Below, piece after piece: positions 1-11,800 of a stretch of DNA of 64,000 nucleotides. The DNA is from Rallus limicola (lineage: Eukaryota; Chordata; Aves; Gruiformes; Rallidae), in contig JAKCOZ010000041.1 in the NCBI GenBank assembly GCA_022605955.1, positions 2,006,001-2,070,000 of the forward strand, written 5' to 3'. Made by a program: the position numbers and the translations under genes. The notes below the pieces were generated by a model. The model was not told the origin of the DNA. It saw only the letters and a program-made list of their open reading frames with translations, and did no database searches. How positions within the stretch are numbered: the stretch's first letter is position 1; each line of letters opens with the position of its first letter.

Positions 1-780
1 TCCCAAAGGAGCCCCTGGCTGGCTGCAGCATGGTGCTCCCAGCCCTCAGATGACATTACAGGTTACACAAGGAGGAAAGGGGCAAAATAAAACATTTATA
101 TAGTATTTATCTGAACCAAAGCAGCCCAGCTCACACACTAGTGATGCTGTCACACAGCCCCAGGGAGCAGGTCCCTCTGGACAGGAGTTGGGCTGCTAGC
201 TGGGTTCTCCTCAAGTGAGGGGGGGTGGCTGTGGTTCTGCTCCCCTCCCACCTCTCCAAACCCCAACTGAGTTTATTTTGTGCTGAAATACTCTGAGCAC
301 TTGAGTTCTAAACAGATTGGTTTGTGTTGCCCTAATTAAAAGGTTTGCAGGAGCTGCTGGAGAGTTGGCCCCATAGCATCTCTGACAAGGGAGCCCAGGG
401 CCTGGCCACACCCACAGCTCCCAAATCTCACACCAGAGCCAGGCCTGACCTTTATGCTCCATCACACCAGCACAGGGTGCTGCTCCCAGGGGCCTGACCT
501 CATTTCAGCCCAGGCAGGCAGTGAGGAAGGAGCACACACCCTGGGGTTACTCACTCTCTTCCTCTGCAGCCCTGGCACTGCCCAGCTGGAGCCTGCTGGG
601 GTAGCAGCTGTGGCAGGGGCTGGGAGGCTGCAGGCAACGCCAGCCCCCGGGAGAGGGTGCTGGAGAAGCACCGCTGTGTTCCCAGCTAAAGCACAGGAAA
701 GGCCCAGCTGCCTTGAGGTAAAGCAGGGAGGTTATTCCTGACTCCACCAGCCCAGCTCCCCCCAGAGAAACTCAGGCAGC
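1..780. other. Unassigned left edge; probable convergent intergenic gap
   Basis: No exon is recognised on either strand. A plus-strand AATAAA at 86-91 could close a plus-strand gene lying to the left. In mammals that convergent neighbour is NUDT16L1, but none of its protein is visible here. Confidence 0.3.
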
Positions 781-797
781 ACAAAGAGGGGTTCAGG

Positions 798-803
798 TTT
801 TAT
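798..803 (-). terminator. Candidate ANKS3 polyadenylation signal
   Basis: A minus-strand AATAAA lies about 1.96 kb past the ANKS3 stop, followed within 20 bases by a T/G-rich stretch (TTTGTGCTG). If used, the 3' UTR would be about 2 kb. A second minus-strand AATAAA lies at 277-272. Neither can be confirmed without transcript ends. Confidence 0.4.
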
Positions 804-2767
804 TGTGGGATGGGGACAGCTCACCTTGGCAGAGCACCAGGCTTGCTGCTGTGCTCAGCCAGAGCTAGTGGAAGGTCTGTGCTCAAGGGATTGCCTCCTC
901 AAGGAAACACTGCTCCTCCATGAGCCCCCCTCCCCTGCCCACCACCCCTCCTGGGCTACTCCAGCACCCTCCAGCCTTTCCATCCAGGCTCCTGCAGCTC
1001 CTTTCCTAGGGGGCTGTTTTCCTTCACCCAGGCACTGTCCTCACATACCCCTTCTCCCAGGTCCCCAAGCATTACAAGTAGGGTGGATTTAACCTTACCC
1101 CCCCAAAAAACCCCCACCCCTTTTCTTCCCCTCTCTGACCCAGCCAGCCAGACCCAGGTCTGTGTGGTCTCTTCTCACAGCCACTTGCTCCCTGGCACAG
1201 CCAACCCAGCTCTGAAGGCAGTGTTGTTGAGTTGCCCTGCTGCTCCCAGAGCTTTGGGGGAGGTGTTTGATTCTTCCATGAACACTTTCCAGGCTCAAAG
1301 CCAATGCTCACAGACTCCAGGTTCTGTCATTTGTGTTTTCCTCCTGCCCAGGCCCCAGTGATACACAGGAATGGTCACTGGAAACCATTTTACATCACAA
1401 CCTAAGTGTCACCAGAGCACTTTGGCTGCTGACTCTGCTCCAGAACAGAGCAGTCAGGCTGGGGAGGAAGCCTCTGCCCACTCTTTAAACACACTCACAC
1501 CCCCAGCACAGGAATGCCTCAGCAGAATTATTTCCAAACAATAAAGTCCCCCCCCAAAAGGCAGGCAGTGATTGAGCACCAAAGCTTTGCACTGCAGCTG
1601 CATCTGGCCTGCAATTTCTTTCACCCATCTCCTACATGGGACAGATCTATCCCCCAGCTCTTGTTCTGCCTTGGCACTGTGCTGCCTGCCAGAGGCACAG
1701 GAGGCTCAGTCTCGAGCTCTTCCTTCCCTCTTATGTCCTTCCAGGGGAACATCTGCCTCACAACTGCTGCTGGCATCAGGATCTTGGCACTGACAAACCA
1801 GACTGAGTCTCTGCCACAAAAAAAAAAAAAAGAGTTCTTGGGGACTGAATAATGCAGTCACACAAACAACCCCTGAAGGGACTGAGACTGACCTGAACCA
1901 GGGGGGGCTCGTTGGAGGGAGAGATTCTGAAGCACACATCTGGGATGGCAGAAGGGTAGACATCCCAGCTACAGCCCAGGGCTGCTCAAGGAAGCAAACA
2001 TCTCAAACTGCCTGCTCTACCCATCCACAGCCTGCCTGCCTGCCTTACCACCTCACAGACATCTTCTGCTGCAGCTCCTGAGCAGCTGGGAACCTGCAGG
2101 GCATCACAGGCACCGAGGGGGAGTGTCAGGGGAGGACAGGATGTGGAAAAGGACAATCGATGGCTGTGGGTAACTGGTGTCTGTCTAACCACCACACAGC
2201 CCCCAACAACAAGAGCTGCAGGGAGTGCAAGGCAGACAAACTTCTTGGGCTCAGTGCTCCTAACCTGACCTTCTGCTGCGAACAACCATCCTGGGAACCC
2301 AGACAACAGTCAGGCTCAAAGAGCTGCTGGGTGGTTGTCTTCTGGCGGCCCTTGTTCTCCCAGGCACGTTCTCTGATGGCTGAGACCTTCTTCCATGTCC
2401 CCACCAGCTGCTGTGGCACTCAGCAGAGCCGTGGTCCTGCCAGCACAGCCCTCACGCTCATTCTCCCAGGCACACTCAGCTTCCGGGTGGAAGAGTCACC
2501 CGACGTCAGTATTCCTGCAGCCACCAGGAAAAGAAAACAACCTAAGCAGGACAGTCACCCTTTCAGTTGGGACAGGGGGACAAGGGGACTATGGATTTTC
2601 CAACTGGAAAGCCAAGCAGGCACATAAGGACTGGTTAGAGCAGAGCCTCAGTGCTCAGGAGGTGGGGGGACACGCAGACAGCGCTCGCTCGCTGTGAGGA
2701 AGGATGTCCCCCTCAATGCCACAGCCCTCTGTGGCCATCCCTGGGTCCCACTCACCCTCCTGCTCTG
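804..2767 (-). other. Probable ANKS3 3' UTR / flank
   Basis: The stretch contains no recognised coding exon. Open frames around 2126-2627 on both strands have ordinary 3'-UTR-like composition and no family motif. A 14-base A run lies near 1820. Confidence 0.4.
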
Positions 2768-2850
2768 CTATGGCTCTGGCCAGCTCTGCCTGCTCTGCCC
2801 TGGGGCCTGGAGCCTCTGGAGGTTTTGTGTCACAGTCTGCAGAGCTTTTC
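2768..2850 (-). CDS. ANKS3: ANKS3 last coding exon and stop
   Basis: After a CTGTCCTCAG acceptor the frame reads KALQTVTQNLQRLQ, matching the family's AL--VTQ-L-KLQ ending, then about twelve non-conserved residues (APGQSRQSWPEP) and TAG at 2770-2768. A good-looking donor (GTGAGT) lies about 17 bases past the stop, so the 3' UTR could be spliced, or a further tail could exist in another frame. Confidence 0.82.
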
Positions 2851-5800
2851 CTGAGGACAGACACAAAGGAACAAAACCCAAGTCAGTGTTAGCAACAGGC
2901 CAGCAAGCGGCAAGGACCGGGCTGCACACAGCCACTGCTGCCCTGCCTCTGTGCTGCCCTCTCCCCTGCAGCCTCCAGTGCCCTGAGCCTGGAGCATCTC
3001 TGCTCTCTGTCTGCCTGTTGCTGGGGCAAGTTCCTGTCAGCAGGACAGGACACAGGCTTTAGAAACCACCTCACAAGTGGCTCTGACCACTAAGTACGAG
3101 GGATGCAGGAGGTGGCCCATACCCACTTCCAGCTGGGACCTGTCAGCATAAGGTGAGACAGAAACAAAGATCTGCAGTGAGATGATGTGGAAGAAAATGC
3201 CAGCATGGACTTCAGAGCCTGGAAACTCCCCTGAATGAGGGGGTCCCTCCAACCTACCCCTGCCATATCATCAAAAACCTGCCCAGCCATGCCCCCCCCC
3301 TCCTTCACTTCACCCATCCAGAATCCTCCCCCACCTTACCCATCTCTCCCACACACTCCTCTAGGACAGCTGACAGCTCAGGCAAGCTCAGGGACTTCAA
3401 GGAAGGTGGCCATCCTTCCAGCACTGCAAGAAAGAGGAACAGCACATTTCATCAGTCAGCATCCTCCCTGTGACAAGAGCAGAGGCAAGGGTTTGGTGCT
3501 GCTGTGAAGCATCCACACCCAAAGTGGCTGCAGTTCAGTGTTCTCAGTCACATGGGAAGAGAGCTGGACCTGCTTCCAGCAAACTGAGGGGTTTTTCTGG
3601 GAATTCTACCACTCAAGAATTTATTATTTTTTATACTGGCTGGATCATGTGTTAGGAGAATCTCAAAGCATGCAGCAGACAGAAATCAACAGGATCTGTT
3701 TGTCTTGCTTTTAAAGCACACGGAATAAAGAGTCCATCTCTGGGAGCATGTCACGGGCAGCAGGTCACTTGCTAACTCCTCATGCTCAGGAGCTGGTGGG
3801 CCAAGCCACACACAGCGGTTTGCTCTGGGGATGGCCCAGCACAACCCTCCCAAACAGGGGTAGGGAACCCACCAGGGCTTCTGAGTCAGACCTTGCTCTA
3901 GAGCACAGCGGGGTAACACACACGAGGTGCCCACACGCTGTGGTGCAGGACAAGGAACCCCACCAACACTGGGTGTCTCTGCTATAGCTTTGTGTTTTTA
4001 GGCACAAACACCTGCCAGGCCCCAAACCTTCCCACCTGCTGAGAAACTCTGCTCCAGGTGAAGTCCAAATGTCCCAAATGCAAGATTTTTTTTTTTTTAA
4101 CATTAAATTTAAATGTTTGGGTGCTCAGCTGTTTCCAAATCACTTCTAACTTCAGCCTTCCAGCAGTGAGGACGAGCACAGGGCTTGCTCCAGGGCCTCC
4201 TGCTGTTGCCCCCACCCCTCAGGCCCCTTTCTCCTCCTCACCTGGACGCTCCCCAGGCCGCCTGCTCTCCCCAGGCCCCAGCTGCGCCTCTGTGCCCAGC
4301 ACTGTGCCGGCCGCCTGCTCTCGGGTCAGCCGGGAGGACAGCTCTGATTGACAGGACCTGCCAAACAAGACAAAGCCCATCAGAGGAGCACAGGGACACT
4401 CCCTGGAACATGCCAGTCCCTGAGCTCCTGTGTCCTGCAAGTACCTGCTTGGGGTGCCAAGGGACTGCATCTAATGCCCTGGGTTACAAACTGCTCCTTG
4501 TTCCTGGTGTCAGTGAGGACAGAGTTCACTCCATGTGCAGCAGCGGGTGGGATGCTGTGTTTGGGAGTTACAATGAAAGCAGTGCTGAGAACACCCTGAT
4601 GGTTCTAGTTGCAGTCAGACAGTCAAAGCCAGGACAGGTGACCCAGCTGGGCCAGAGAGAGTATTCCATGCCAATGACGTCCTGCCCAGGGTAACGGGGG
4701 CTGATGGGAGGAGGAAGGGGGGCGGCTGGGGGACGCGAGGGGCTTGGGGGACGGTCGGGTTCCGGGGCAGCTCTGGGTGCTGCGGCCTGAGCTGTGTGGT
4801 TGGGTGAGAAACTGCATTGGGGATCAATAGTTTCATATTCTTTTGCTCTAAAGCCCTGTCAGCATTGTTAGATTTGATCTTCCTGTTCTCTTAGTAAACT
4901 CTCCTTATCCCAGCCCACGGGCCTCTTAGTTTCTTGGGTTTGGAGTTATTTGCCCCTTCCTTTTCCCTTCCCTTGTTCCCCCCCTTTCCCTCTTCCCCTG
5001 CTCTTTCACTGTAAGGAGCAGGCAGCTGCCTGGATCTCAGCCCACAGCTGGGGGGAAACCACAACACTTCCCAGGAAGACAGACCCCAGACAAAGCTCAG
5101 GGCACTCTCCACTGCGCCCCATCTCCACAGCAATCTCTGCCCCTGGCCACAGAGGAGCTACGGGGCTGGGGGGGGGGGGGGAGAAGAGAAGGAGGGGGTG
5201 GGGTAAGCAGGAGAAAGCCCAAGCCAGGGGTTGTGCCTGGTTGTCCTGGTTTCAGCTAGGAGGGAGTTAACTTTTCCTACGAAGGAGAGAGGAGGGGACA
5301 CAGCCAGGACAGGTGACCCAAATTGGCCAAAGGGGTCATCCCATGCCAATTACATCATGCTCAGTATAAAAAGGAGGGGGGGACAGCTCCAGGGGCATGT
5401 GGTTTGGAGGGGAACGAAGTCTGAGTTGTGTGTTTTGGTGAGAAACTGTATTGTGTATCACATCATCATTGGTATATCTGTTCTGTTCCTGCTATTCTAG
5501 TAATCCACCCTTATCCCAATCCACAGGGTTTTGTTGTTTTGTTTTGGTTTTCCTTTTCTCTTTCTTTTCCCCCCAGCTTTCCCCCTCCCCCTTTCAAAGC
5601 AAGCAAGCACACGTGGTGTCCAGCTTCTCTGCTGGGGCAAAACCACCACACTGGTTCATCCAAGAATCAAGTCTGAGCCAAGGTTTCTAATGAGCAAACA
5701 GAGCTACCCCAGGGCAGGCAGCAGGTTAAAGCTAGAAAGGCACCCAGGTTAAAGCTAGAGAGGCACCCAGGTTAAAGCTAGAGAGGCACCCAAACTTCTC

Positions 5801-8800
5801 CAGCTAACATCATCACACTGTCAGTAAAAACGTGGCAGGGTGCTTCTGCCAGAAGCCTCAGCTCCTCAGCCATGGGGGAGAGACAAGCACTGGGCCCCTC
5901 ACAGCAGGAGTACTGCTCCAATCCCAGTTCTCTTGGGCTTGATGGAGAACAGGCCCCATTTCCTGCTGGGCCAGGAACTGCAGCAGCAGGATTGATGCTG
6001 CCTTCAAGGATGTGTCTGGGCTATCGGTGGATGAAACAGCACCCGTGAAAGGAGCACAAGTAGGGCAGGGAGAAAAGCACCCCAAAGGCAACATAAAATG
6101 CATTAGGAGGTGGGGAAGACAGAACTCAAAGGCTGTGGTGTGAATGAGCAGGGCAGGTTTTTCTGTTAGGTGTCAGAGCTGCAAGAAAAGTATTCTTCAC
6201 TAGTCAAGGGCAAGACATTGTGAGACCTTTGATACCATCTGGAAGTTAGAAACTCTTGCATTCACCCCATCACCAGGTTATACCCTGGTCACTGGCTCTC
6301 CTGTAAGCACAAAGCACTTAACCTTTTGGTTCCAGAGGAGCAGAGCACCTTTGCCTTGTAGGTGAAACAGGAGCACTCAGCATCTCTGAGAAGTCAGGCC
6401 ATTTGCAGCTCACACATACAATTAAGGCTTCACTTCTGCTCATGTGGCTGTGGATTCCCACTAGAGAGAGTCAGGCAGGATCCAAAACGGGTTCAGATGT
6501 CTGGTGAGCTCTCCTGCTGTACCTAAGCAACCCCTGCACTGCTGCCAGTATGACCTCTGACCTCTGTACCACCAAAATCCTGTTTCCTAGTAGCCTCAGT
6601 GCTATTTCCTGGGAATGACTTACTTGATCTGATCCAGCAGGACTCCAGCATCCTTGGTGATGGCCTGTGCCTCTCTGAGCTGGCACTGGACAGCGTTCCA
6701 GGTCTCATCCCGCTCCATCAAACAGCTCTCGGCCACCGCACGCAGCTTCTGCTCCTGGCACACCTGGCCCTTCATCACCTCCACCTCTTCACACCTCTAC
6801 AGCAGAGCAGGACAGAGTATTAGGGTGGGAGAACTGTATGTTACTCTCACATGTGTCTGTGCCATGTCCCTGCAGTTTCAATGGCCTGGACTGCCAGAGG
6901 GTTCCTGCAAAACCCAGGGGGAAAGGGAGCTGGATAAGGCTCGTGCACCAAATACAGATTCTCTCCACACCAAGACCAGCCCTGTAGTTACAATCCCTTC
7001 TTCCTCCCCACTTGCAAAGGCACACAGCAGCCCCAGGTTCCCAAATCAGCAGAAGTCTGTTCACTAACAGGTGCACAGCTTCACCATAACAATGACACTA
7101 CTGAAAGAGGGGTGAGGAGTTCCTCCCACTCACACTTGTGACACTCAGGCAGATGGGAAGCAGAGAGATGAAGGCTTCACAAGCACAGAGCACAGATGAG
7201 CAGTGGATAAGGTGACACCAGAAGTGCAGCTATCTACCTGGCATGGCATGTGTGCATTGGAAGTTAGGTCTTTTTCTTTACCCCGGGCCACTAAGGCACA
7301 GCACAGAAATAGCTACTGATGACTTGCTGGGGTCTGACAAGGCACTGAGCAGCTCACAGGGACTCCTTACTTTGTGCAGCTGAATGGCCAGTTCCTGCAT
7401 CTCAGCCTCCAGCCGGTCAGCATAGGCCAGCTCCAGGGCATCGCTGGGCGGCCGGGCGTTGCTGTGCCATCGGGCAATGGCAGAAGTCATCTTCCTCTTG
7501 GGCCCAAAGAGACTGGGGGGAGAATGACAAACCATCAGGGAACAAACACTGCACCACCTGCCCCGAGGCCCTCACGACCTCTGCAGTCTGCCTTCCTCCA
7601 AGGCACCCCCAAAACCAGGAGCCTGCTGCAGCCAAGGACTAGGGGACACCCAAAGCACTAGGAAAACAGCCACAAGAGAAAAGCACTCACTAGCTAAACC
7701 TGCCCCACCAGGCTGGGCCTGTGGTTAGTGTGGGGGTAAAGGTGAGACACTCACGTGATGCCTATTTCCTTCAGGTCGCTCTCCGTGAGCGTCAGGAAGA
7801 TCCGCAGGTCAACATCTTGCTCCTCAAACACTTGCAGGTACTTCAGACACCCAATCTGCTCAAGGAACGTTGCCAGGTCCTGCAGCCCATCCAAAAAAAC
7901 CACAAACAACCAACAAGCCAAACTTGTGTATACCCTCCCAAAGAAAAGCACTGCCATGCCTCTTCATCGTAAGCATCAGCTTCCTCATGCTGCTCTTACC
8001 CCCTCGTGGGTTCTAGCTGCAATTGTGACTCCCCTGGGATAACTGTCCTCTGTAGTCACACAACATGACTGTGGCCATTGCCTCCTCTAAGCAGTGCAGG
8101 GAAAGCATACACACCAACATCTAACCCCAGCACCCTCCACAGCCATGTTTTGCAGCACACCCTCAATCCTGAGGGTCTGGAATACCCACTCTGAGCAACA
8201 GCAACACCCAAGTAGACAGTTCTTCCTACAGTAGGTCACTGTTTCACAAGCATTTCAGTTTGGGAAGAGGCTTGGAATCAAAGCAACAACTTCCCTTTTA
8301 TCAGAGAAGGCCATGAAAGCAGCTTAGGTAACCCTGGACAAGCCACCAGAGGTTGACACAGTGATGTGAGCTGCATTACTTCAGAGACAACTTTTTGCAC
8401 ACAGTTACCTGGGGCCCTGTATAGGCAGGGGGCTCGGGAAGGATTAGGTGCTGAGCAGCTCCCCCAGCTTTCCCTGGGCAGTGGGCCCACTGGCTGTCAC
8501 TGTTGCTGTAGCGGTTCTTGATCTTAAAGCTCTTGGCTTGTTTCCGGCTCGGAGGAGGGTTGGCATGGTCAGAGTCCTGGAAGAGAGAACAAAGCACCAT
8601 GAAATGCAAAGGGGAAGGATGATCATGCAAAGACACCAGGGTCACTAGAGCTAACAAGTGCAGGCTCCAAGTCATAGAATCATAGAATCCCAGCCTGGTC
8701 TGGGTTGGAAGGGACCCCAAGGAGCACAGAGCTCCAACCCCCTGCCACAGGCAGGGACACCAACCTCCAGGCCTGGAGCTACACAAGGGCGTCCAGGGCC

Positions 8801-11800
8801 CCAGCCAACCTGGCCTTCAACACCCCCAGACACAGGGCACCCTCTCTGGGCAGCCCCTTCCAGCCCCTCACCACTCTCTCTGCAAAGAACTTCCCCCTAA
8901 GATCTCATCTAACCCTTCCCTCCTTCAGCTTCACTCCATCCCCCTTGTCCTGCCAGGCTCTGCCCTTGAACAAGCTGATTCCCTCCTGTGTCTCTGCTCC
9001 CTTCAGGGACTGGCAGGCTGCAATGAGGTCCCCCCACAGCCTTCTCTTCTCCAGGCTGACCCAGCCCAGCTCCCTCAGCCTCTCTTCAAGGCTGTCCCAA
9101 GCTCTAAATCCCAAGAGGATACCCCAAGCTCCAAGTCCAGGCAGTGGTCCACAAACCCAAGCAACGACCAAAGCAGCCCTTATTAGGAAGGGCTGAGTCA
9201 AGTGCCTCCCAAGACAGCAGCTTGGTACCATGGAGCAGCATCGGGCTCTTGCAATCCCAGTTTAGGAAACAACATGCCAGAACAAAGGGCAACGCTGAAT
9301 CCTCCCTCAGCCAACACTGAGACCTCTCCTCAAGACAGAGGACTATGCTCACCTTCAGCTCTATCCCCATTCTGTACATCAGCTCCAGAGCTGTGTCACA
9401 AGACCACACAAGCTGTGACTTGAACTGCTGAGTAACCCCCAACCTCTTCCCCAATCCACGCACCTCAGAAATGCCACTAAAGCACTGCTATGCTTCTCTG
9501 AACCCTACCATGCTGCCTGCTATCTCACCAAGCTCAAGGACAGACCCAGGCCAGAGATCAAACAAACCAATCCACATTCTTCAGCTATGGAAATTGGTTT
9601 GTGTGTTCCTGTAATAGCACCTTTCCTCAGCCAGCCTCGTACTACAGCTGCCTGTGGAGGTGGACACATAGTGGGCTGTGGAAGGGTGACAGCACTGGCT
9701 GAGCTGAAGGCAGAGAAAGGAAAATTGCAAACCCCACCTCATTGCTCTCCAAGGAGCCTTCACTGCTGACCCCCAGGGCCTTGGTCAGGCATTCGCTGCT
9801 GCTGCTGCTGCTCCTGACAGTTGCCAAGTTATTGGTGAAGAAAACATTATCCTCTAGAAAGGAATATGAAAAAACAAAAGTTTGAGGTTGAACTTCCCTA
9901 CAGACAGTGTTGGCTCTGCTACACAATCAGCAAAAACTGCTGGAGGTATAAGGGAAGAAACCCAGAGACAGGCTTCATACACAGTACTAATGACAGACAG
10001 AAACACCCCACATCTCATCTCAGACACTACTCTTCCTCCAGGTCTGTTTAGCACCACAGAGAGCAGGAAGGGTGAGTGTGTTTCTGCAAGGCTCTTGATT
10101 ACAAGGTGGAAACGTGGGTCACCTACAGCAGGCTGCCCAGGAGCATGTCCCATGCCAGAGACTGCAAGCTCTGACACCCTGCCCCAGTGTGCAGTCCCCC
10201 TCACAGTAAAAAAAAAGAAAAAACCCATTTCTTTATGTTCAGGGGGAACCTCCTGTCTTTGAGTTTGTATCCTGTCACTGCAGGGGGAATCAGCCAGCCC
10301 CTTTTCAGTGTCTGTGGAGATAGGACAAGGGGCAATGGCTGCAAGTTGGAGCCTAGGAAGTTCCCCCCCAAGCTGGGGCAGAACTTTTCCCCAGTGAGGG
10401 TGAGGGAGCCCTGGGCCAGGCTGCCCAGGGGGGTGTGGAGTCTCCATCTCTGGAGAGATTCCAGCCCCGTCTGGACGCCGCCCTGTGCACTATGAGCTGG
10501 GGAGCTGCTTTGGCAGGGGCTTGGACCCCAGGAGCTCTCCAGCTCCCTTCCAACCCCTACAATTCTATGATTCTATGATCATGGGGAACAGCCCTGCTCT
10601 GTCTGCTTTACACCCTCTTCTCAGTACGATCCCCACTAAGCTCTCTCATCTGCAGGTTAAACCATCCCAGCTCTCTCAGCCTTTCCTCACAAGAGGTACT
10701 CCAACCCTCAACACCTCAGTGGGAAAGGAACATTCCAGCCAAGGTGTCCCTCCCACATCCAGATGTGGGCAGCAAGCCAGACTCTTTTCTGAGACAGCAA
10801 CTTACCCCTACTGCTGCTGCTCTCCACGTCCTGCTCGTTAATCGGAGAGGTAACGTCCCTGTTCCGGATCTTGTCTGCTTCACAGCTGCCATCATCCTTG
10901 AAGGTAACGTAGCCCTGAGGAGGGACCTGCTCTGTGTGCAAGAGGAAGGGAGAACCAATAAAGATTAGGATGCAAGTTACCAGGGAGGCTCCAGCAGGAA
11001 GAGCAAGCACTCAGGGATTTACTCAAGTCAGCAGGACAGTCTCCAGAAAGCAGAGACAACTACTGAGGAATGCATACACTACAGCCTCCCTCGTGTCACC
11101 ATCAGCTGTACTTGATTTGGATGGTTGCAGTGGGGGGAAAAAAAAAAGTCACCTGTGTGACCTGTCCTAGGGACCCTGCTTTGGCAGTGGGACTGGACTC
11201 AGTGATCTCTGGAGGTCCCTTCCAACCCCTACAATTCAATTCTGTGAAATACAACTAGGTTTACAATTTGCCCAAATTATCAAAGGGGGAAAATACCTGC
11301 TTGAGAGAGCGAGGTGCCAGCTGTGCACCCCAGCCAAGGACATCCTGCAAAGCCAGCCCCTCTGTGTTAAAACACAAGCAGCACCCTACTACTGTTTCAG
11401 GAGCTGACAGTACCATTTCAATACAGCCACTGTCTGTGGGATGGGATGTGCCTGTATGAAGGGAATGAGCTGACCTTAGAACATGCTTTGAAGTCCATAT
11501 TCTTGGCTATTCCAGGCAACTAGGTCAGCCTGAGAAATACCTAAGGCTGTGACACACAAAGGAAGCAAAAAATCATACCACAGGGACAATCTTTCCCTTG
11601 GCCTACTGCAAGGGCTTTATAATCTCATTTTTAGTAGCGTTTTGAGCAGCAGGGAAGAAAAACTGACAGGTCTAAAAGCAGCAAGTTCACTTTCATGGTC
11701 AACGATTTCTTGGCCTGTGTGACCACTTCCTCTGTCATCAGCTTGAGAAGGGATCTCAAACCTTTGAGGCTATGTCAAAGGGAAGCTGGGCTGTCCTCAA

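Noticed and set aside
2160..2627. 155-codon plus-strand frame and overlapping minus frame near 2.1-2.4 kb
   Set aside because: No family resemblance; lies in the presumed ANKS3 3' UTR. An exon of a neighbouring gene cannot be fully excluded.
5858..6103. Minus-strand frame with a helical-looking segment between two ANKS3 exons
   Set aside because: Adding it would break the phase between the exons at 6624 and 4357, and no suitable splice sites bound it.
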